Source: Cordylochernes scorpioides (taxonomy: Eukaryota > Arthropoda > Arachnida > Pseudoscorpiones > Chernetidae). Taken from it: DNA of 64,000 bases. Shown here piece by piece: positions 56,587 through 64,000 of this stretch. Under the pieces are notes generated by a model. It was not told where the DNA came from. It saw nothing but the letters and a program-made list of their open reading frames with translations, and did no database searches. The translations under genes were made by a program, and so were the position numbers. Location of the stretch: contig CP092876.1 in the NCBI GenBank assembly GCA_030710605.1, positions 63,426,115 to 63,490,114 on the forward strand, in the 5' to 3' direction. The stretch's first letter is position 1. Every line of letters begins with the position of its first letter.

Positions 56587-56860
56587 GGTTGGCCTTTTGT
56601 CTGAATTTGTCAAAACTGGTGTCGTGGCTCATTCTTCAGCATCACTAGTAAATGTTTTACCAGGTGATGTACAGATATCGTTTGTACAAGAATATCACCT
56701 TCCTGCGCCACTTCAAGCTATATATATGTTATAATAAATATTTTGCTGAGAGCGAATATTTTGATAACAAAATTAATTTAGATGAGAATTATAAGAATGT
56801 ATTTGCTTGTTTTGAATACATGAGCAGTTTTGCCAATGGTTTGCAGACGTGTGTGTGAGA
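56587..56860 (+). repeat. Body of the family B ribozyme repeat, copy 1
   Basis: Shares CAGGTTGGCCTTTTGTCT-like, AACTGGTGTCGTGGCTCATT-like, and TATCACCTTCCTGCGCCAC-like words with the segments after 58859 and 63744. No conserved frame. Confidence 0.6.
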
Positions 56861-56945
56861 TTTGAACCAGTCCTATCCAAAACACAAACATCTCGAGTTC
56901 CAAATAGCAATCAGTAGTCTAATCCATTAGACCATGCCAGAGTGA
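56858..56945 (-). repeat. tRNA-derived SINE head, degenerate
   Basis: Minus strand contains an A-box-like TGGTCTAATGGATTAGAC and a B-box-like GGTTCAAATCTC spaced wider than in a normal tRNA. A tRNA-like fold is not recoverable. Confidence 0.45.
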
Positions 56946-57495
56946 CCTTTGTGTGTGTGTCAAGAAAATAAAATCAATTTAAAATATAACATATATATGT
57001 GCTATATATTGAATATGGACTTATCCATAATATTATCTATAAGCAATCAGAAAATATTTGATCTGAAAGAAAATTCATTTACAAATATTCCGAGGGGCAA
57101 TTCGCCTCTCTTTTCGCAATTTTATTTGATTTGAAATCACAGAGAACCCTCGATAAGAAGAGGCTAATGTCCTCTCAAAAATGTATAGTGAAATACCTTT
57201 TCTTCTCGATCTAATATATGCTGATTGTTTAAATTGTTGCATCATGATTAATGCGCATAATTTTAATATTATTTTCCATATATTTCAAATTTAAATTTTA
57301 TATTTATTTATTTTTATAAAACAGAATATTATTATGAAATAACATGTACTATAAAATAATTTATATTTTGATACACTAAATACCGAACCTGCTTCAAACT
57401 TTGATGTGATAAATAAAGACATATTCTGGGTGTTACCTAAAAATATAGTTGTCTTATTTTTGCTTAGTTTAACCTTGTAGGATGATTGAGACACG
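56946..57495. other. Intergenic sequence, no gene seen
   Basis: Chance frames only. Confidence 0.4.
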
Positions 57496-57659
57496 TTCCG
57501 GAAAAAGGCATGACGCTTCTGAGGAGAGAATCAAGACTGAAGAATCTGCCAATCCGCAGCCTGGTGCAACAATATGTATACATGAAAAAGTAAGAAACAA
57601 AGTGAAAAGAGAGGTCTGGTGGTGATATATTAAAAAATGAAATCCTGACCGCTCACATG

Positions 57660-57905
57660 AGAAACTAACCATTTCTTGATTTCTCGAGAAGCCTCTTAGA
57701 TCAGATTCTGATTGTTGAGGTACATCCTGCGCCACGTTTATGAGGGTCTACATCCCGAAACGTGTACGTGGTTGGCTTTACTTGATTTAACAAGAAAATG
57801 GATTGACCAAATATTATGTATTAGCCTAAAACAACGATCAATTGATTTTGATTTCACTAGATAACGCTCTGCTATTTAAAATGTTCACATAAGTGCGGTC
57901 AGAAT
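57660..57905 (+). repeat. Penelope-type repeat unit, decayed
   Basis: Plus-strand copy of the 290-bp family: ATTTCTTGATTTCTCGAGAAG, decayed hammerhead, GGCTTTACTTGATTTAACAAG, GATTGACCAAATATTA, AACGCTCTGC. Confidence 0.55.
57732..57771 (+). ncRNA. Decayed hammerhead motif (family A, copy 5)
   Basis: CCACG, TTTATGA, GGG loop CCC, GAAAC, GTGTA, CGTGG. Stem I (CCACG/CGTGG) and GAAAC are kept, but the CUGAUGA box has become UUUAUGA, so it should be inactive. Confidence 0.5.
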
Positions 57906-58182
57906 ATATTTTATTTTAAATTTATTTAAATATAGCGAGAAAAAGTGTAAAAAAAGGGCTATAACTTCAAAGATCTCTCTTCCACCCACTCCCCCCCTTT
58001 CCCCCAAAAAAAATCACAAAATATGCAGCCACTACAGAATTTGTCAAAATAATAAATAGAAGAAATGAACCTCATTCATAAATAAAAATTACTACAAACA
58101 CAAACAGGATTCATATAATTAATAATTCGGTTTTATTGACTATATAAACGCCTTTCATTATGCAAAACAAAAAAAATATATA

Positions 58183-58785
58183 GCTCAAACCACAGAAAGG
58201 AGTAAAGCAAGGCTGAATACTATCGCCATATCTCCTCAACCTCTGCATCGAGAATATTGAGCTAATCTTGATAATCTAGAAATCGATGTTCACATGGAGG
58301 ACTTATCAACTATCAGCACTGCACACAATACATCACACTGCTAGTTTTTAAATTCTCTTTATATCAAGTGACTACTTATAACCAGATCTAGCTGCTATAA
58401 AGAATCAATATTTGTAAAGTATTTGAGTACCTGTTCAGTAAATCTGACTGAATATATATATATATTAAAAGATGTCACAGTAAAAGCCGAATATGAATAG
58501 CGATTAGCTCAAACCACAGAAAGGAGTAAAGCAAGGCTGAATACTATCGCCATATCTCCTCAACCTCTGCATCGAGAATATTGAGCTAATCTTGATAATC
58601 TAGAAATCGATGTTCACATGGAGGACTTATCAACTATCAGCACTGCACACAATACATCACACTGCTAGTTTTTAAATTCTCTTTATATCAAGTGACTACT
58701 TATAACCAGATCTAGCTGCTATAAAGAATCAATATTTGTAAAGTATTTGAGTACCTGTTCAGTAAATCTGACTGAATTCATGACC
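58183..58785 (+). mobile_element. Duplicated LINE reverse-transcriptase fragment
   Basis: Two direct copies (about 58183-58460 and 58505-58780) of a segment of about 277 bp, spaced 322 bp. The plus reading gives QKGVKQG, a TGA stop where Cys is usual, then ILSPYLLNLCIENIE, which is the reverse-transcriptase block QG(C)xLSPxLFNxY known from RTE/R2-like and related LINEs. The same stop in both copies shows the damage came before the duplication. Confidence 0.7.
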
Positions 58786-58817
58786 CCTCTCGTAGATGCT
58801 ATGTAATCCAAGCCGTC

Positions 58818-58859
58818 CCTGTACTGATGAGGCCCAAAGCCCCACATTATGGTATACAG
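58818..58859 (+). ncRNA. Hammerhead motif (family B, copy 2), core damaged
   Basis: CTGTA, CTGATGA, GGCCCAAAGCC, then CCACA where GAAAC should be, ATTATGGTA, TACAG. Stem I (CUGUA/UACAG) is perfect and CUGAUGA is intact, but the GAAA box is lost. Confidence 0.5.
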
Positions 58860-59093
58860 GTTGTCTTTCTGTATGTATTTTCCGAACTGGTGTTGTTACT
58901 CATTCTTAATCGCTCTCAGTAATGTTTTTACTAGTGTGATGAACAAGTGTATCATTCTGATGCAAATTTAAAGAAAAAGATGCCTCTTTTGGTACATGAA
59001 AATCTTCCTCCCGCAACTTTATGTTGTATATATATGTATATATTTTATATAATATCTGAATATATATGTTTTATGAATCATAAATATCATCTA

Positions 59094-59560
59094 TCAGAAT
59101 ATCCTAGATTTATCAATACCCTGTAGAGGGAACGGCTCAGAGCACTGCCGATCCATAGCTGCAGCGAGCCCCCTCCTCCTCCTCTCGGATTCCAAAATCA
59201 AAGCCAGCCGTCCTCCATTAAAAGTTTCTGCCATCACGACATTTTCGATATTAGCGACAATTATAAATTCGCCGTTGTATTCCATTAGGGACGAGGAAGG
59301 TGCTGCTAAATGACAAAGAGGAACAAATCCATTACGGGACCCGTTAACGTTGCATTAGAACCTGTAGGCTTCTTGTCCGGAGGCCATTTCGTCCATTACA
59401 GCCGCCGGGAATCGATGGCGCATGCGCGGGTTAGGCTTTATGTTGGGCTGAAGTCCAGACGATCCGTCAGTCTGGCTGGCAGACGAACAGGTGAGGTTCA
59501 GGTAGTTCGACTCCTGCTGCACTGCACGTATACCTTACCCCATCCTCACCTCACTTAGAT
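59094..59560 (+). promoter_or_regulatory. CpG-rich segment, possible promoter or first exon
   Basis: This segment stands out from the AT-rich neighbourhood by its CpG content (GCGCATGCGCGGG, GCCGCCGGGAATCG). A plus frame (59310-59558) contains a consensus donor at about 59490 (GACGAACAG|GTGAGG). A minus frame of 63 codons starts at 59285, near the plus-strand ATG, so a bidirectional promoter is conceivable. No downstream partner exon was found and no product is recognisable. Confidence 0.35.
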
Positions 59561-59637
59561 CATCGTTCACAGTAGTTCATGTAGATTTTCATTAATATTC
59601 TTATCTTATTCTCATTTAGAATCCTTTATATACTATC

Positions 59638-60127
59638 CTACTGATCATCTTGCACGTGCCTGAAAAATGTTTGTCCCTTATCCTGGAATGGATGTTCTTC
59701 CTTCCCATCCCATCCTCCCGCAACCGGTGTTGTTGAAGTGATGTGGTTCCCCTCACTGTTCGATTTTCTGCCATCACCGTCATCAAGATGACTGGTTGCT
59801 GTGGCAACGGCTGTCTGGGCAGTAATGGTTGCGGATGTCGTTGCCCGACGACCTACCTGTACCGAAGGTGGCTGAACCTGTCGGCTAGGGTTATTCAGGT
59901 GTCGTTTGACTTTCTTCAAGATCATTCTCTACGAGAAAATCATCCATCTCCTTAAAGTTATCCAGTTTCATATTTTGAAACACATAGAAATAATAATTCA
60001 CGTTCTCAGTAAAACGTTTTCCGAGAATTCCTTTATATTCCTCAAGCTTTCGAGTTAAATTACTCTTTTTCAGGCGCTTTCCTCTTAAATACTTATATAT
60101 CTCTAATAACGTGCTCAGATATATCAA
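59638..60127 (-). CDS. Two overlapping frames, possible retroelement gag remnant
   Basis: The minus frame 59891-60127 (78 codons: KKSNLTRKLEEYKGILGKRF, FQNMKLDNFKEMDDF) overlaps the frame 59638-59925 (95 codons), which is Thr/Ser/Gln-rich (SATITAQTAVATATSHLDDG). A helical charged part followed by a low-complexity tail is compatible with a gag protein split by a frameshift, but there is no zinc knuckle or neighbouring pol. Function not assigned. Confidence 0.3.
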
Positions 60128-60470
60128 TGACTATGAGGAATCCCCTTTGTTGAAGAGAATTTTAACTTTAACATTTGTGGACTATAAAAAAAAATTAAAA
60201 GCTCGTTGTATAAAACATTAATATCTTTTTTCATATTTTAAGCAATTCTCCGGCCATTGGATTCTAGTTGGGAGACAATATAATCTCCCATACGATGGCC
60301 TAAAGAAATAGAAAACATCCTAGCCATCCCTTGAGCTGCTTCTTATTGTGGATCTTGGTTTATTTCAGGTCAAAATTTCTGATTTAATATTGGTGGTCTC
60401 TCAAAGAAGTTGTCACATTTCGGATGTTTACTGTAAAATATATTAACGTCTGATTAAAATTACAACCATA
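60128..60470. other. Intergenic sequence, no gene seen
   Basis: AT-rich; nothing recognisable. Confidence 0.35.
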
Positions 60471-60474
60471 TACG

Positions 60475-60745
60475 CCGAAAAGGTAGATTTCTGTAATAGA
60501 GTGATCGAGATTAAACTGGAAAAACTCCGATGACCAGGCCCGTCCTTAATATTCTTTTAATTGCATTAGGTGCTGTTGAAATTTATTTTAAAATATGAAT
60601 AATACGTTTTAATTTTGAATATATCAACTCTCATATAGGCCGAACAGATAAACTCTGTAATAGAGTGGTCGAGATAGAATTGGCAAAATTCTGATGACAA
60701 GGCCCGTCCTTAATATTGTTTTCATTGCATTAGGTACTGTTGAAT
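60475..60745 (+). repeat. Direct repeat of about 90 bp with shortened motif X
   Basis: Two copies (about 60493-60573 and 60655-60745, spacing about 170 bp) share TCTGTAATAGAGTG, GATGAC, AGGCCCGTCCTTAATATT and ATTGCATTAGG. Each contains a stem arm (CTGG or TTGGC), AAAA and CGATGA or CTGATGA plus the complementary arm. It matches the motif X flanks at 55.9 kb but lacks the CCGCT...ACCA middle segment. Confidence 0.6.
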
Positions 60746-60884
60746 TTTGCTTTCCTTTCAAAGGAACTTAGGCGAAAAATAGATTTTCATTTTGAAAATC
60801 ACGTCTCTAAACCAATATAGAAATTTATTAATGTTTTATTTCAATTTTTAAAAATAAATATTTGACATTTCGGCAACCCGCGCT

Positions 60885-60988
60885 CTTCATTTTCAAGAAA
60901 AAAATATTTTGCCAATGCTTACTTTTGGATCCAAATTATGAGAATGAAGTAAGCATTAGCAAAATATGTTTCCGTGAAAATGGCGACA
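60885..60988. repeat. Short hairpin
   Basis: Inverted CATTTTCAAGAAA-like, ATATTTTGCCAATGCTTAC and GTAAGCATTAGCAAAATAT arms of about 35 bp around a 22-bp loop. Confidence 0.65.
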
Positions 60989-60989
60989 G

Positions 60990-62000
60990 AGGATCTCCTA
61001 TATGTCGGAATTAGTATAAAGAATTTCGAAGTAAATAATTTATAAATCAGTTATAAAGCCAACCTGAAAAAGGGGGTTTTCCCAAATAGAGAAAAAAACA
61101 TATTTACACACTGGTTAACCCAAGAAGCTTAATGAAAGAATTGTTAGATCCGTAGCCTGAAGATTACCAATTAGGGTGTGTGAGAGACAACAGCGTTATC
61201 AATACTGACCAGAGGCTGAAGACGTGACCAAGGACCAGCTAGGTGGATTTGAAACTACGACTGCAGTTCTGATTGTAGAATACAAACATTCCATTACACT
61301 TCTCAAGATGACAGTAGGGCGACGCTACAGTAAAAACTATCTATAGGCATGAAGCTATGTAAGGACAGAAATTAGCAATCTATATTGGTTGAGAATAAAA
61401 AGATGGATATAACTTATAGAATTCAAAATCTAGATTCAAATTGAAATTTGAGTAAATCAGGTTTTCTCTCACTATCACATAGATTAGAGGAAAAAGAGGT
61501 TTGTATTTAGGTGTTACTATAAACTCACATTCTCACAAAGGATTCACTTTAAGTTTTACTTGTAATTAACTCTATATTTTACCAATTAGCTGAACGAAAT
61601 AATTCACATATATGGTTGTAAATATTAGTGCAACTTGATTCATTATTGGTGTAAAATATAGCAAGGAGCAAATAGTAAATAGAACATAATGCTATATATA
61701 TAAGAAATTTGGATTCAAGCACAAAGAAGAATACATTCATAAAAAATGAATAGAATTCCAAAATATATACGCAACCTCCCGACACTTAAAAAATGGCTTA
61801 ACCAAATTTAAGGTGAATTTATCTATAAAATTTTCAAAAGAATCCATTAGGCTGCAAAATAATGAATCTCTCTTCTTATATATTGAGCCACAGCAGCTTG
61901 AATTCATAAAATCGTTGCTTTTTAAAGTGGACTTTTAGAGTCGCCGATATCAACTCAGCCATCATCAGTGAAGACCTTCCATAGAAACTTGGTTCTGTGA
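60990..62000. other. Intergenic sequence, no gene seen
   Basis: No motif or convincing frame. Confidence 0.35.
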
Positions 62001-62029
62001 AAGTGTAGCTGAAATCATTGATGTGAACA

Positions 62030-62700
62030 ATGCCTCCAGAAATTTTGATTTGTATACGAGCGTATTGGCAATTTTCCGAAATCCTGATATCCTATAAAAT
62101 GGCCAAGCCACATTCTGCTGAGATATTTCGTAACGTACTATTGTCTCTAAAGCTCTGCATAATGATTATTTCCTCGAACCTTATGTCATATCGATTTCTT
62201 TGCCTCCGAAAGAATTTGATAACAATTTGGATCAGGAATTTGCCGCACCACCTGGTGAAATATGCCTTCTCAAGACAATTACATAGGGCTGATTGCAATT
62301 GATATCCCTGAAGGATATCCTCTTAGCTCCAAGAAAATCCACATTTCGATCATCGACCCTGTCGAGAACTACTTTCATGTTTACTTAGGCAAAATGACCT
62401 CTTGAGGAGCTGTCAGCAAACCATATCCCTACCAGTAAAATACTCTCATTGAACTTAATTCTTTGCACATCTCCAGAACATTTCAACTCTTGATTCAACG
62501 ACGTTCCCCAAGAACCATATTCAACCTACGGCATGGTGATTTTGGTACATCAATACAGTACATAACGTCATGGAGGTTATGAAGAATGAGCTAAAACATC
62601 TGTCAGGGTACATGGCCTGTCTTCGGCAATTAATCCCTCGAGTCCTGCATTCTGTTTACCTATTTTAATCAACCTTGGACCAAACCTTTCAAATTTTATA
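62030..62700 (+). pseudogene. Decayed coding-like segment, origin unknown
   Basis: Plus-strand readings with several stops and shifts give protein-like blocks (NDYFLEPYVISISLPPKEFD, EFAAPPGEICLLKTIT, DILLAPRKSTFRSST). Composition is less AT-biased than the surroundings. No motif identifies it; a decayed transposon or host pseudogene are both possible. Confidence 0.3.
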
Positions 62701-63690
62701 TTTCGAGTCAAACACATCGACAATTCAATTCATCGATATAATGTGTTTGACAATAGAGCCATCTCAAACTAAACATTATATAAAATGACGCTTCAGATGA
62801 TCTTTAAACATCAAAGCATCTGGCAGAATGTCTGACAAGATATCAGATTATTTTCGTTGACATTCTTTATTCTATCTCACCCTTTTGGGAGAGAAATATT
62901 GCGTCATTTGGTTAAAAAAATAATAAAATTCCAGCAGTACTACATTCTGCATTCTGTGCTGTAACAGACCACTCCCCCAACTACGTCATACTGCGGCGAC
63001 CAATCAGAATCCGTCTAATTTGCTACGCCTTTCAATGGGGACTTATACGGACGCCTGCTGCAGTTTCCACTAGAGAGTTTTCTGTATACGTCATTCACTA
63101 AGGCCCATTGTGAAGCAAATTTCTTTAGCCAATGTTAGTAAGATTACCATATCTCTATAGAAAATATATTACACACATATTTGGCTTTTCATATTCCATT
63201 TTATATATAAATCACCCAAATATTACCACTACAGACCTTACACTTGGGTTAATGAAAAAAGCTATAGATTAGCCAAGACATCCTCTCATCTAATAACTTA
63301 TTCCACCGCAGTGAATCTGCAATCCAAAATGTATTAAGATGTTCGTTTATTAGAGATTTACTAATTTTATTTCAATATATACATCAGAAAGAGATCTCTC
63401 TCTTTCGAATTTACCCAAGGCAGATTTTCTGTATACTCGAATTATCTTTCTCAAACAGTTTCAAAAATAAAACGTTTTAACACCTAATTGACTTGGGGTA
63501 AATATGAATAAATCGATAAAAACATGTATTATTATTTCATTTACATACTTCTATGTCACATAAAGTTGCTGAATGATCATATTTATTTATAAATAGAGAC
63601 ACCTTTCGTTTAAAAATTCATTAAAACCACTTTACGATTATAAACACCTTTTTTAACAAAATTGACCGATTCCGTAGGCTTCTATAAAAT
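62700..63690. other. Intergenic sequence, no gene seen
   Basis: A GC-richer patch at 62960-63070 (TACGTCATACTGCGGCG) has no recognisable content. Confidence 0.35.
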
Positions 63691-63701
63691 CGAAGGGGAC
63701 T

Positions 63702-63744
63702 TTGTACTGATGAAGGCCATTATATCACGAAACCATGGTATAGA
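63702..63744 (+). ncRNA. Hammerhead motif (family B, copy 3)
   Basis: TTGTA, CTGATGA, AGGCC...TCAC, GAAAC, CATG, GTA, TAGAGG. CUGAUGA, GAAAC and the GUA site are kept; stem I is shortened by substitutions. The shared downstream body (GTTGACTTTTGTCT, CATCTTCCCACAACTTTAT) extends to about 63.92 kb. Confidence 0.5.
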
Positions 63745-64000
63745 GGTTGACTTTTGTCTTGATTTTTAAAGATTTTTTGGCACATTCTTTATCATATCCA
63801 TTACGTTTCATAATGAGGTGATAAAGGAATTGCATTGTTTTAATGCATTTTTAAAGAAAGATTATTCCTCTTATGATGCATGACTATCATCTTCCCACAA
63901 CTTTATTTCAATTATATGTATACGGATCTCACAGAAATTTTTAACTGAATAGATGATCAGTCCATTCTTCTAACTTTAGATAAACTCAGATTGACGAGGT

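Noticed and set aside
61965..62000. CATCATCAG word as another hammerhead core
   Set aside because: No GAAA box or complementary stems at the right distance on either strand.

Overview
This is eukaryotic nuclear DNA, most likely from an arthropod. It is AT-rich and intron-bearing, with GT-AG splice sites, TATA-box promoters, AATAAA signals and a dense load of metazoan transposons: Tc1 and mariner elements, Helitrons, non-LTR retrotransposons, an LTR element, a hAT-type MITE, and short repeats carrying hammerhead ribozymes. I cannot name the species from sequence alone. There are no operons, bacterial genes or CRISPR arrays.

The only host gene I can assemble is a small secreted-protein family on the minus strand. 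One copy can be read across four exons (27753-27813, 19559-19673, 18565-18952, 16875-17081). It gives a 256-residue product with a signal peptide, matching splice phases and a conserved last exon. Around it lie pieces of paralogues: an exon 1 at 2813-2873 whose gene runs off the left edge, an intact last exon at 12883-13089 with a broken exon 3 at 13989-14375, and an exon 1 at 28413-28443 that lost the hydrophobic core of its signal peptide. The cluster has therefore grown by tandem duplication and is decaying by exon loss. I do not recognise the protein family.

Left third (1-22 kb): a foldback carrying a tRNA-Thr-like gene (about 0.9-1.35 kb), a deleted mariner (3640-4335), an inverted pair of hammerhead-bearing Penelope-type repeats (4.35-5.02 kb), a young non-autonomous LTR element with two 949-bp LTRs (5771-11423), another hammerhead unit (11.48-11.77 kb), a hAT MITE (12307-12505) and a fossil non-LTR retrotransposon (14.4-15.8 kb).

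Middle (22.7-46.9 kb): a decayed Helitron fills the first intron of the secreted-protein gene (22730 to about 27203). A second Helitron, with an internally deleted Rep-helicase gene (31964-36464), sits inside an older one (31650-36832). A 67-bp satellite covers about 37.05-42.77 kb and resumes at 46.57-46.95 kb. It is interrupted by a Tc1-like element (39622-41001). A block made of a mariner (itself hit by a non-LTR fragment) and a second Tc1-like element lies end to end between the satellite parts.

Right third (47-64 kb): mostly unassigned AT-rich sequence with a short Helitron (53694-54464), palindromic elements, a second hammerhead family in three plus-strand copies (56.5, 58.8 and 63.7 kb), a duplicated LINE reverse-transcriptase fragment (58.19-58.78 kb) and a CpG-rich segment (59.1-59.56 kb) that may be a promoter or first exon.

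The most interesting material is the set of ribozyme-like RNAs. There are at least two dispersed families with hammerhead cores, and a third repeat family in which CUGAUGA and GAAA boxes occur in permuted order beside a covarying stem.
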